This document shows, piece by piece, positions 43,731 to 53,217 of a stretch of DNA of 64,000 nt. This stretch comes from an uncultured Pelagibacteraceae bacterium. Its GTDB lineage: Bacteria; Pseudomonadota; Alphaproteobacteria; Pelagibacterales; Pelagibacteraceae. Position 1 is the stretch's first letter. The number at the start of each line of letters is the position of its first letter. The DNA lies in NCBI GenBank assembly GCA_902588315.1, contig CACIOP010000007.1, forward strand, positions 1 through 64,000, given 5' to 3'. The notes beneath the pieces are model-generated. The model was not told the DNA's origin, did not search any database, and saw nothing but the letters and a program-made list of their open reading frames with translations. The position numbers and the translations under genes are program-made.

Positions 43731-44321
43731 ATGAATGAAAAAGCCCTAGAAAAGATACTAAATATATTTTTAAAAGAAGTTTTACCTTTAACTGAACAAG
43801 GTGTTGCCAAAGGAAGTAAGATATTTGGTGCCGCAATAATTAAAAAAGAAGATTTATCTCTTGTAGTTGCAGAAACAAACAATGAAATAGAAAATCCATT
43901 GTGGCATGGTGAGATGTATACTCTTAAAAAATTTTATGAATTAGATCCAAATACAAGACCAAAAGAAAAAGACTGCATGTTCTTAAGTTCACATGAGCCT
44001 TGTAGTATGTGTTTGAGTGCAATCACATTTTCTGGATTTGATAATTTTTATTATTTGTTTCCGTATACTGCCACAAATAATGAATTTAATATTCCACACG
44101 ATTTAAATATACTCAAAGAAGTATTTAAAATTAATGATGGAGAATATAATAAAGAAAATTCCTATTGGAAAAGTCGAAATATAAACTTACTTATTGAAAA
44201 TTTACCTACTTCAAAAAAAGAAAATATTTTAAAACAATTAGACGAAATTAAAAAAAAATATCAAACTTTATCAAATCAATATCAGGAAAATAAGGATGGA
44301 AATTCTATACCATTAAATTAA
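43731..44321 (+). CDS. Cytidine/deoxycytidylate-deaminase family zinc hydrolase (nucleoside/nucleobase deaminase)
   Basis: WHGEMYTL and SSHEPCSMCLSAITFSGFD zinc motifs; adjacent to ABC importer. Confidence 0.8.
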   Translation: MNEKALEKILNIFLKEVLPLTEQGVAKGSKIFGAAIIKKEDLSLVVAETNNEIENPLWHGEMYTLKKFYELDPNTRPKEKDCMFLSSHEPCSMCLSAITFSGFDNFYYLFPYTATNNEFNIPHDLNILKEVFKINDGEYNKENSYWKSRNINLLIENLPTSKKENILKQLDEIKKKYQTLSNQYQENKDGNSIPLN

Positions 44322-44324
44322 GAA

Positions 44325-45815
44325 ATGAGTACAAACCTTAAAATTTCAAATGTAACTAAAATATATCCTGGGTGTGTTGCAAACGATAATGTTTCGCTAG
44401 AGTTTAATAGTGGTAAAATTTATGCTCTTCTTGGAGAAAATGGTGCTGGAAAATCTACACTAGTTAAAATTCTATCAGGCGTCATAATTCCTGATGAAGG
44501 TGAAATTTATTTAAATAAAAATAATCTAAAGCTCAATTCGCCATTAGATGCAAAAAAAAATGATATTGGAATGGTATTCCAACATTTTAATCTTTTTGAA
44601 ACTTTGTCCGTATTTGAAAACTTAATAATAGACTCAGATGAACAAAGGGAAAGTTTAAGAGAAAAAATTGATTCAATTATGAAAAAATACAATTTTTCAA
44701 TTGATCTTGATATTCCTGTTCTAAATCTGTCAGCAGGTCAAAAACAGAAAGTAGAAATAATTAGATGCCTGATAAGAAATCCAAAAGTTTTAATTATGGA
44801 TGAGCCAACATCAGTATTAACAGAGCAAGAAACGAGTGAATTATTCTTATCTTTGAAAAAATTTTCAGAGGAAGGAATTTTAATTATTTATATAACCCAT
44901 AAATTAAAGGAAGTTATGCAGCTTTGTGATGAAGTTGCTGTGATGAGAAGAGGAAAGTTAATTTCTGTAAGTGAAATAAAGAACGAAAATATTGAGTCAC
45001 TTGCTAACAAAATGGTGGGTCAGAACTTAAAAACAATTAAGAAAAAAAAAGCAAAAACTTCGTCAGATCAATTAATTAAAATAACGAATCTTAATTTCTC
45101 AAGCGAAGATCCCTTTGAAACAAATTTAATTGATATTAATTTTTCTGTTAATCGAGGGGAGTGTTTAGGAATTGCTGGTATATCAGGAAACGGACAAAGT
45201 GAATTATTTCAAGTATTAAGTGGTGAAATTATTTCGGAAAAGAATTCTATAGAATTTAACAATAATTACATAGGAGATTTAAGTCCTCAAGAAAGAAGAG
45301 AATATTTGATGGCCTTTTCTCCAGAGGATAGGCTTGAGCAGGCTGCAATTCCACAAATGAAAATTTTTGAAAATGTAGCTCTAAACAATTTTAAATCATC
45401 AAATTTTTTTAATAATGGATTAATAAACGAAAACAAAATTAAAGAACATTCCAAAAAAATAATTTCAGATTTTAATGTTAATACTGACAACATTGAATTA
45501 AAAAGCCAATTTTTGTCTGGAGGTAATCTTCAAAAATTAATTATTGGAAGAGAATTAATAACTTCTCCAGATTTATTAATTTGTTTTAATCCAACTTGGG
45601 GTCTAGATGTTGGAGCAATAAATTATATCCACGAAACATTGATTAAAATCAATGAACAAAATAAATCAATTATATTAATATCTACAGACACTGATGAGTT
45701 ATTAAAATTAAGTGATAAAATTTCAGTAATTCATAAAGGAAAATTGTCAAAAATTATGAATGCTGAAGAAGTTACCTCTGAAAAACTTGGGATACTAATG
45801 GGAGGAGCAAATTGA
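44325..45815 (+). CDS. Nucleoside/purine-type ABC importer, double ATPase
   Basis: Two NBDs: GENGAGKSTLVKILSG, LSAGQKQKVEIIRCL, degenerate second NBD GISGNGQSELFQVLSG; GGNLQKLIIGREL. Confidence 0.92.
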   Translation: MSTNLKISNVTKIYPGCVANDNVSLEFNSGKIYALLGENGAGKSTLVKILSGVIIPDEGEIYLNKNNLKLNSPLDAKKNDIGMVFQHFNLFETLSVFENLIIDSDEQRESLREKIDSIMKKYNFSIDLDIPVLNLSAGQKQKVEIIRCLIRNPKVLIMDEPTSVLTEQETSELFLSLKKFSEEGILIIYITHKLKEVMQLCDEVAVMRRGKLISVSEIKNENIESLANKMVGQNLKTIKKKKAKTSSDQLIKITNLNFSSEDPFETNLIDINFSVNRGECLGIAGISGNGQSELFQVLSGEIISEKNSIEFNNNYIGDLSPQERREYLMAFSPEDRLEQAAIPQMKIFENVALNNFKSSNFFNNGLINENKIKEHSKKIISDFNVNTDNIELKSQFLSGGNLQKLIIGRELITSPDLLICFNPTWGLDVGAINYIHETLIKINEQNKSIILISTDTDELLKLSDKISVIHKGKLSKIMNAEEVTSEKLGILMGGAN

Positions 45816-46876
45816 TTAAAATCGTAAAAAGAGATCAACCATCAAGAGCTATTTTTTTCTTTACACCCGTGTTAGCTATTTTTCTAACATTAGTAGCGGG
45901 AGGTTTGATTTTTTTTATTTTAGGTTTTAAACCATTTGAAGCTCTTAAATTTTTTTTCATAGTTCCAATTGCAGATAAATATGGTTTCAGTGAATTACTA
46001 TTAAAAGCTACACCTCTTTGTTTAATTGCAATCGGCTTATCTTTTTGTTTTAAAAGTAATAACTGGAATATTGGAGCCGAAGGGCAATTAACTTTCGGTG
46101 CGATAGTTTCAGGAGGAGTTGCATTATTGTTTTATGAGCAAGAAGGATTTTACATTCTTCCGATAGTAATTTTAGCTGGTGCAATCGGTGGTATGCTATA
46201 TGCATCCATACCCGCAATCTTAAAAACTTACTTTAATACAAATGAAATATTAGTAAGTCTTATGTTGGTATATGTTTCAAAATTAATTTTAGACTATCTT
46301 GTTGTTGGTCCTTGGAGTAATCCAGAGGGATTTAATTTTCCTGAAACCAGACAGTTCAGTGATTCTGCTAAACTTCCGTTATTATTTGAAGGACTAAGAA
46401 TTCACGCAGGAATATTTTTAGCTTTAGCTGCAGTAGTTATCAGTTGGTTTGTTTTTTATAAAACGTATTTAGGGTTCCAAATGAAAGTTTCAGGTTTTAG
46501 TTTAAAGACAGCAAGATATGCCGGATATAAAGGTAAAAAAATGATCATACTCGTTTTTTTAATAAGTGGTGCTTGCGCAGGTTTAGCTGGAGTTGGAGAA
46601 ATAACTGGACCTATTGGACAGCTTCATAGAGAAATTTCTCCAGATTATGGTTTTACTGCTATAATTGTAGCGTTTTTGGGTCGTTTACATCCTGTTGGTA
46701 TCATCTTTGCATCTCTAGTTGTTGCAATAACTTATCTGGGTGCTGAGACAGCTCAAATATTTATGCAAATACCTAAATATACTGGTCAGGTTTTCCAAGG
46801 AATGATTTTATTTTTTCTTCTTGCATCAGATTATTTACTTTTTTTCAAAATTAAATTTATAGGTTCAAAAAAATGA
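45812..46876 (+). CDS. ABC importer permease (BMP-associated family)
   Basis: FKSNNWNIGAEGQLTFGAI; overlaps upstream ATPase gene. Confidence 0.92.
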   Translation: MIKIVKRDQPSRAIFFFTPVLAIFLTLVAGGLIFFILGFKPFEALKFFFIVPIADKYGFSELLLKATPLCLIAIGLSFCFKSNNWNIGAEGQLTFGAIVSGGVALLFYEQEGFYILPIVILAGAIGGMLYASIPAILKTYFNTNEILVSLMLVYVSKLILDYLVVGPWSNPEGFNFPETRQFSDSAKLPLLFEGLRIHAGIFLALAAVVISWFVFYKTYLGFQMKVSGFSLKTARYAGYKGKKMIILVFLISGACAGLAGVGEITGPIGQLHREISPDYGFTAIIVAFLGRLHPVGIIFASLVVAITYLGAETAQIFMQIPKYTGQVFQGMILFFLLASDYLLFFKIKFIGSKK

Positions 46877-47805
46877 TCATCGATATAAATTTTATTGGAC
46901 TGATAATTGCATCAATAATGGCCTCCGCTGTTCCTTTGATCCTAGCGTCCTGTGGTGAACTTATTACAGAAAGATCCGGTGTTCTAAACCTTGGTGTTGA
47001 AGGAATGATGATCATTGGTGCTATTTCAGGATTCGCATTAATGACTGTTACAGGAAGTTTAATTATTGCAGTTTTTGGTGCAATGTTAGCTGGAGTTTTA
47101 ATTTCAACTATTTTTGCATTCCTTACTCAAACATTGATCACAAATCATGTTGCTACTGGTTTGGCGCTTACCATATTTGGAATTGGTATTTCTGCGATGA
47201 TAGGAAAAAATTTTGTAGGTATTCCTGGAAAAGAGTTTCCTGTTTTGTTTCAAGGTTTAAAAGACACAATACCACTTTTAGGTCCAATATTATTTGGACA
47301 TTCAATTGTTTTTTATTTTGCTTTTGCCCTTCCCTTCATAACTAGCTATTTTTTAAAAAAAACGAAAATTGGATTAATTGTAAGAGCTGTAGGAGACTCA
47401 CCTGAGTCTGCATCTAATCAAGGAATAAATGTTAAGTTAGTTCGTTACGCTTGTATACTTTATGGAGGCGCAATGAGTGGACTTGCTGGTGCATATTTAT
47501 CCATGATTTATACTCCTCAGTGGATTGAAAATATGACAGGTGGAAGAGGTTGGATCGCATTAGCTCTAGTGGTTTTCTCAACGTGGAACCCAATTAAAAT
47601 TTTGATTGGTGCTATGATTTTTGGTGGCTTAACGATTATTCAGTTTCATATGCAAGCAATTGGAGTAAGAATTCCTGTACAATTTTTAACAGCTCTACCT
47701 TACATCGTTACAATAATAGTTTTAGTTGTAATTTCTCGTGATAGTAGAAAAATAAGACTAAGTACTCCTAGTTCATTGGGGAAATCTTTTCATAAAGACA
47801 ATTAA
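46873..47805 (+). CDS. ABC importer permease (BMP-associated family)
   Basis: LASCGELITERSGVLNLGVEGMMIIGA; GRGWIALALVVFSTWNP. Confidence 0.93.
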   Translation: MIIDINFIGLIIASIMASAVPLILASCGELITERSGVLNLGVEGMMIIGAISGFALMTVTGSLIIAVFGAMLAGVLISTIFAFLTQTLITNHVATGLALTIFGIGISAMIGKNFVGIPGKEFPVLFQGLKDTIPLLGPILFGHSIVFYFAFALPFITSYFLKKTKIGLIVRAVGDSPESASNQGINVKLVRYACILYGGAMSGLAGAYLSMIYTPQWIENMTGGRGWIALALVVFSTWNPIKILIGAMIFGGLTIIQFHMQAIGVRIPVQFLTALPYIVTIIVLVVISRDSRKIRLSTPSSLGKSFHKDN

Positions 47806-47882
47806 TTTAAAAATAATCATTTTTTTTTAGATAATTTAATTTAAATTTAAATAATTAAAAAATCAAAAGGGGAAATAAATTT

Positions 47883-48953
47883 ATGCATAAATTTTTAATT
47901 CGTTCTTTCGTCTCTTCTTTAGTTTTATTATTTACATTAACTGTAGCTGCAGTTGCCAAAGATGTTAAAGCAGCATTTGTTTATATTGGCCCAACTGGTG
48001 ACCATGGATGGACATATCAGCATGATGTAGGTAGAAAAGCTGTTGAAGCTGCCGGATTTAAAACAACTTACGTAGAAGGTGTTCCAGAAAGTGCTGATGC
48101 TGAGAGGGTTCTTAGACAATTAGCTAATTCTGGTCATGATGTTATCTTTACAACTAGTTTTGGATACATGAATCCAACTAACAAAGTTGCAAAAGAGTTT
48201 CCAAATGTAAAATTTGAACATGCTACTGGATACAAAAGAGAACATCCAAATGTTTCAACATACGCAGCTAGATTCTACGAAGGTAGAACTATCTTAGGGA
48301 CAATTGCTGGAACTATGACAAAATCAAATGTTATTGGTTATGTTGCATCTTTTCCAATTCCTGAAGTAATCAGAGGTATCAATTCATTTACTTTAGCAGC
48401 TCAAAAAGTTAACCCAAATATTAAAACTAAAATTGTTTGGGCTTTCACTTGGTATGATCCAGGTAAAGAAGCAGAGGCAGCAAAAGCTTTGATCGATCAA
48501 GGTGCTGATGTAATTGCTCAACATACAGATAGTACTGCTATTGTTCAAATGGCTGAAAAAGCTGGAGTATATGCATTTGGACAAGCAAGTGATATGGACA
48601 AGTTTGCTCCTAAAGCTGTATTGACTTCAGTTGAAAACAATTGGGGACCATATTACGTAGACAGAGTTAAAGCAGTTGCAAATGGTACATGGAGTCAAAA
48701 AGATACTTGGCATGGTATTGGAGATGGTATGGTTGTGATATCAGATTTAGATTCACAAATGCCAGCTGACCTAAGATCAAAAGTTAAAAAACTTCAAGCA
48801 GATTTAGCATCAGGTAAAGTTCATTCTTTCACTGGACCAATTTATGACCAGAAAGGTAATTTAATGGTAGCAGAAGGAAAAACTGCAGATGATGGAATGC
48901 TTGCAGGAATGATGACTTACGTTAAAGGTGTTGAAGGAGATATACCTAAGTAA
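47883..48953 (+). CDS. BMP family substrate-binding protein
   Basis: Signal peptide; KAAFVYIGPTGDHGWTYQHDVGRKAVE; DVIFTTSFGYMNPTNKVAKEFPNVKFEHATG. Confidence 0.94.
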   Translation: MHKFLIRSFVSSLVLLFTLTVAAVAKDVKAAFVYIGPTGDHGWTYQHDVGRKAVEAAGFKTTYVEGVPESADAERVLRQLANSGHDVIFTTSFGYMNPTNKVAKEFPNVKFEHATGYKREHPNVSTYAARFYEGRTILGTIAGTMTKSNVIGYVASFPIPEVIRGINSFTLAAQKVNPNIKTKIVWAFTWYDPGKEAEAAKALIDQGADVIAQHTDSTAIVQMAEKAGVYAFGQASDMDKFAPKAVLTSVENNWGPYYVDRVKAVANGTWSQKDTWHGIGDGMVVISDLDSQMPADLRSKVKKLQADLASGKVHSFTGPIYDQKGNLMVAEGKTADDGMLAGMMTYVKGVEGDIPK

Positions 48954-48976
48954 TCTGTTTCCAATTTAAAAAATTT

Positions 48977-49006
48977 AAAAGGCCGGTTTTTTGACTGGCC
49001 TTTTTT
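48977..49006. terminator. Rho-independent terminator (possibly bidirectional)
   Basis: AAAAGGCCGG-TTTTTTGA-CTGGCCTTTTTT between convergent genes. Confidence 0.85.
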
Positions 49007-49529
49007 ATATCTGATGTTTTTTTTTGATTTCTTCAATCCTTAATTCTTCATAAATTTCGAAGGGCTGCACTATCCAAGGATTATCAGGAAGTCTATTTGC
49101 ACAGAAATCTGGCTCAAATGTTGATTTCTTTTTTTTAAACAATGTTGCAGTTTTGATATCTTCTATTTTATCCTTAATGGGTTCGTATTTTCTTAACCAA
49201 TCTATACTTTTGTTAAAAGTAATTCCTGTGTCAGATAAATCATCACATAAAAGTATTTTTCCACCCATATTAGGTGCTATCGAACTCATTTCTCTTGAAA
49301 ACACAATGTCACCCTGTTCATCCTCTACTCCCTTACCACTGTAAGATTCAACTGCAAGATACGCACATTTTAATTTAAAAATTCTACTTAGAACATCTAT
49401 CATCGGCGCTGCTCCACGCATGATGCCAACTAGTATTGTTGGTTTATATCCGCTCTCATCAATTTGGATTGCTAGTTTCTCAACAGTTTTGTTGTACTCG
49501 TCCCAGCTGACAATCATTTTTTCAGTCAT
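49005..49529 (-). CDS. Purine (xanthine/guanine-type) phosphoribosyltransferase
   Basis: VGIMRGAAPMIDVLSRIF; KILLCDDLSDTGITF PRPP loop; operonic with purine catabolic genes. Confidence 0.8.
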   Translation of the reverse strand: MTEKMIVSWDEYNKTVEKLAIQIDESGYKPTILVGIMRGAAPMIDVLSRIFKLKCAYLAVESYSGKGVEDEQGDIVFSREMSSIAPNMGGKILLCDDLSDTGITFNKSIDWLRKYEPIKDKIEDIKTATLFKKKKSTFEPDFCANRLPDNPWIVQPFEIYEELRIEEIKKKHQI

Positions 49530-49545
49530 AGTTTTTTATATCTGT

Positions 49546-50457
49546 TTATTTAAATAATAAAACTAAAACTGCAAGAACGATAAGTGCTATTATTGAGGAA
49601 ATTAAAATATACAACCTATGAATGTTTCTTCCTCTTAAATTAAAATAATGCCTTGCTACACCGGAGATAACAGCAATTGCACATAATATTAACCAATTAT
49701 ATTGGTGATAAACTAAAAAGCTTGAATGCCCAGAAAGCATTATAAACAAAACTAAAAAAGTTGAATAATTATTGTGAATTGATCGTTGTTTAGCTGCTAA
49801 AGATAAGCTCATATCAAATTTTTCACCTCTTTCGCTGCTACTGATTATGTTCATTTGATTAGGGATAATTACCGTGAAAACATTACCAAACATATTGGAT
49901 CCAATGATTAATCCAACACTTAAAATTGCAAATTTTGGTCCAAATAATTTTGTAAGTCCAAATGATACAATTGCTAGTAAAATTATTCCTGTGGATATAA
50001 ATAAAATATTATTCTCAATTAATTTTGATTTACATAAAAGATCGTAAACAAACCAAGAAATAATCAACGATAAAAGTGAGATAATAATTGCATAACTAGG
50101 GGGTATTAACAGAACACGCTTATCAACCATTAATACACCAGCGTTATAATAGTAAATTACAACTAAAAGCAACATTCCAGTTACAAAAGTTAAGTAACTT
50201 TGCCACTTAAAGATTACTAATCTATTTAAGTAATCCTGAGGTGGAGATGTTTTTAACCTCGAAAGTTTGTAAAAAAAGCCTGAATGCATCAGATATCCTT
50301 CACCATCGATATCATCACTTGTTATATTTTTATTTAAATTATTATCTAAGTAATTAAATAAAAAACTATTACCTACCCATAATATTGCAAATAATACATG
50401 GCCCCATCTTAAAATAACTTCTAACCATTTTATTGTATAAGGTAAAAATTCCATCAA
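49546..50457 (-). CDS. puuD: Urate oxidase PuuD-type membrane domain (lacks fused cytochrome c)
   Basis: WLEVILRWGHVLFAILWVGNSFLFNYLD, AKQRSIHNNYSTFLVLFIMLSGH; context with uraH/uraD/xdhAB. Confidence 0.86.
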   Translation of the reverse strand: MMEFLPYTIKWLEVILRWGHVLFAILWVGNSFLFNYLDNNLNKNITSDDIDGEGYLMHSGFFYKLSRLKTSPPQDYLNRLVIFKWQSYLTFVTGMLLLVVIYYYNAGVLMVDKRVLLIPPSYAIIISLLSLIISWFVYDLLCKSKLIENNILFISTGIILLAIVSFGLTKLFGPKFAILSVGLIIGSNMFGNVFTVIIPNQMNIISSSERGEKFDMSLSLAAKQRSIHNNYSTFLVLFIMLSGHSSFLVYHQYNWLILCAIAVISGVARHYFNLRGRNIHRLYILISSIIALIVLAVLVLLFK

Positions 50458-50924
50458 TATTTAATTTTATCTACTTTTTTATCCCAAGTTTCAAATGCTT
50501 TTAAAGCTTCATCTCTGAGCATTTGTACCATTTTAATTTTCCTGTCATCAATTTTTTTTGGAATTTCTGTATAAATAAACGAGTCATCGAAATCTATGTT
50601 TTTTGCATCTTCTCTAGTGTTTGCATAATATATTTTATCTAATCTTGACCAATAAATTGCTGAAAGACACATCGGGCAAGGTTCACAAGATGTGTAAATC
50701 TCACATCCAGAAAGATCGAAAGTATTTAAATTTTGACAGGCTTCTCGAATTGCTACTATTTCTCCATGAGCAGTTGGATCATTTGAAGAAGTAACTTTAT
50801 TAGAACCCTCTGCAATAATCTTATCATTCTTAACTATAACGGTTCCAAAGGGACCTCCAATAGTATTCGCACTATTAATTGATAACTCAATGGCTCTTGC
50901 CATAAATTTTTTTTTATCTTCCAT
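50454..50924 (-). CDS. Nucleoside deaminase, probable guanine deaminase
   Basis: TAHGEIVAIREACQ and SCEPCPMCLSAIYWSRLDKIYYANTREDA; adjacent to xdhB. Confidence 0.85.
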   Translation of the reverse strand: MEDKKKFMARAIELSINSANTIGGPFGTVIVKNDKIIAEGSNKVTSSNDPTAHGEIVAIREACQNLNTFDLSGCEIYTSCEPCPMCLSAIYWSRLDKIYYANTREDAKNIDFDDSFIYTEIPKKIDDRKIKMVQMLRDEALKAFETWDKKVDKIKY

Positions 50925-53217
50925 TTAAATTTTTAATTTTGTTGATACTCATTAAAATTCTTTCAGGTGTTGCCGGTGCATTAAGTTCTGGTGCAAACTG
51001 GTAATTTCCAATTGAAGCAACTGCGTCTTTAATTGCATAAAAAACACTCATAGCTAGCATCAAAGGGGGCTCACCAGTTGTTTTTGCTTTATTAACAACT
51101 TTTTCTTTATTTAATCCCTCTTTAAAAATTTCTACATTAAATTTTTTTGGAATATCACTTACTGCAGGTATTTTGTAAGTCGATGGAGAAAAAGTTGTAA
51201 TCTGACCATCTGACTTCCACTTTAATTCCTCTATTGTCAGCCATCCCTGTCCTTGCACAAAACCACCCTCAATCTGACCTAGTTCTAGTGCTGGATTTAT
51301 TGGTTTGCCGGCATCGTGTAAGATATCCACTCTTTCCAGTATATTTTCACCCGTTAATGTATCTACAGTTACTTCCGAAACAGCTGCCCCATAACAAAAG
51401 TAATAAAAAGGTCTTCCTCTAAATTTTTTTTTATCAAAATTAATTTTTGGTGTTGAATAGAAGCCTGATGATGAAAGAGATATTCTATTTAAATATGCCT
51501 CTTGAATTATACTTTTAAATTCAAATTGTCTGTTTCCAAATATTATATATTGATCTTTATATACTGCCTCTTGATTGTAGATCTTATATTTTTTTTTAAT
51601 AAATTTTTCTAAATTTAATTTAATTTTTGCTACTGCATTTAGAGCTGCTGCTCCATTAAGGTCTGTAGTGGACGAAGCGGCGCTAGCTGAAGTATTTGGA
51701 ACCTTGGCTGTATTTGTTGATGAGATATGAACTAAATTATATGGTAACCCTAAAGAATTTGCCACTAACTGAGCAATCTTTGTGTGAGTCCCCTGACCCA
51801 TTTCAATTCCTCCATGATTCAAATGAACACTTCCATCTGTGTAAATATGAACTAAGGCTCCAGCTTGATTTAAATGAATTGTAGTAAATGAAATACCAAA
51901 TTTTAAAGGTGTAATAGCTATACCCTTCTTTTTAAATTTATTTTTTTCATTAAATTTTCTTATATCCAAATATCTTTTCTTATAATTAGATTTATTTTCT
52001 AATTTTTTAAATATTTCATTAATAACATTATCTTCAACTATCATTCCATAATGAGTAACATTCCTTTTATCTTTTTGATAAAAATTTTTCTTTCTGACTT
52101 CTATAGGATCTTTTTTTAAGTACCTTGCGATATTATCTATAATATTCTCTATAGCCATCATCCCTTGATTTCCACCGAAGCCTCTAAATGCAGTTGATGT
52201 TGGAATATTTGTTTTACATAAATTATTTGTTACCTCGATATCTGAAATATAATATGCATTGTCCACATGAAGCAAAGCTCTCTCGTTTATTGCAGCTGAT
52301 AAATCGGGTGACATTCCACAATTTGAGGATAAGTTTATTTTTAATCCTTCAATAATTCCCTCATCATTAAAACCAACTTCATATTCAGATAAAAATTCAT
52401 GTCTTTTACCAGTCAATATTATATCATCATCTCTATCTAATCTTAGTTTGACTGGCTGTCCTGATTTTTTTGCCAACAACGCACAAATACACGCTGTCAT
52501 GAAATTTGTTTCTTTTCCCCCAAACCCACCTCCAATTCTTCTAACTTCTACATTTATTGAATTACTTTTTTGATTAAACATTTTTGCAATTAATTGTTGA
52601 GTTTCTGATGGATGTTGTGTTGAACTATAAACTAAAAAATTATCATCTTCCTTAGGAACAACAAAAGCTGCCTGGCCTTCTAAATAGAAGTGCTCTTGGC
52701 TTCCAGTTGTAAAATTTCCTTTTAATTTATTTTTTGAATTTTTTATTTTTTTAGAAGGATTGCCTTTTTTAACTTTTCTAGGTTTAAATAAGAATTGCTT
52801 CTTATTTAAAGCTTCTTTTATTGTAATAATTGGTTTTAAATCTTTATAGGTAACTTTAGCTTTTAATACTGCCTTTCTAGCAAGTTCTGTAGTTGTAGCA
52901 GCTACAGCAAATAATGGCTGACCAAAAAACTCTACTTTTTTTTCTGGAAAGATTGGATCACCTTCAAAAACAGGACCTACGTCATTCCTACCAGGGATGT
53001 CTCTTTCAGTAACTACCGATATAACTCCTTCACTTTTTTTTACTTCAGTGAGGTCTATTTTTTTGATTATTGCATGAGCTTTTTCACTTAAACCAATAGC
53101 ACCATAAATTGTGTTTTTTGGCTCATTAATATCATCGGTATACTCTGCATATCCACTCACATGTTTATACGCACTATCATGTGGTCTTATTTCCTCAATA
53201 TAGTTCTCTTTGCTCAT
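50914..53217 (-). CDS. xdhB: Xanthine dehydrogenase molybdopterin-binding subunit
   Basis: GSQEHFYLEGQ, RRIGGGFGGKE, TAFRGFGGNQGM, NHGGIEMGQGTHTK, GEPPLMLAMSVFYAIKDAV. Confidence 0.95.
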   Translation of the reverse strand: MSKENYIEEIRPHDSAYKHVSGYAEYTDDINEPKNTIYGAIGLSEKAHAIIKKIDLTEVKKSEGVISVVTERDIPGRNDVGPVFEGDPIFPEKKVEFFGQPLFAVAATTTELARKAVLKAKVTYKDLKPIITIKEALNKKQFLFKPRKVKKGNPSKKIKNSKNKLKGNFTTGSQEHFYLEGQAAFVVPKEDDNFLVYSSTQHPSETQQLIAKMFNQKSNSINVEVRRIGGGFGGKETNFMTACICALLAKKSGQPVKLRLDRDDDIILTGKRHEFLSEYEVGFNDEGIIEGLKINLSSNCGMSPDLSAAINERALLHVDNAYYISDIEVTNNLCKTNIPTSTAFRGFGGNQGMMAIENIIDNIARYLKKDPIEVRKKNFYQKDKRNVTHYGMIVEDNVINEIFKKLENKSNYKKRYLDIRKFNEKNKFKKKGIAITPLKFGISFTTIHLNQAGALVHIYTDGSVHLNHGGIEMGQGTHTKIAQLVANSLGLPYNLVHISSTNTAKVPNTSASAASSTTDLNGAAALNAVAKIKLNLEKFIKKKYKIYNQEAVYKDQYIIFGNRQFEFKSIIQEAYLNRISLSSSGFYSTPKINFDKKKFRGRPFYYFCYGAAVSEVTVDTLTGENILERVDILHDAGKPINPALELGQIEGGFVQGQGWLTIEELKWKSDGQITTFSPSTYKIPAVSDIPKKFNVEIFKEGLNKEKVVNKAKTTGEPPLMLAMSVFYAIKDAVASIGNYQFAPELNAPATPERILMSINKIKNLNGR

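Noticed and set aside
47806-47882. Possible purine riboswitch before the BMP gene
   Set aside because: Leader is short, AT-only and lacks purine-aptamer-like loop sequences; nothing beyond an SD-like GGGGAAA.
51234-51884. Plus-strand ORFs opposite xdhB
   Set aside because: Antisense to conserved XdhB motifs; no recognisable protein features.
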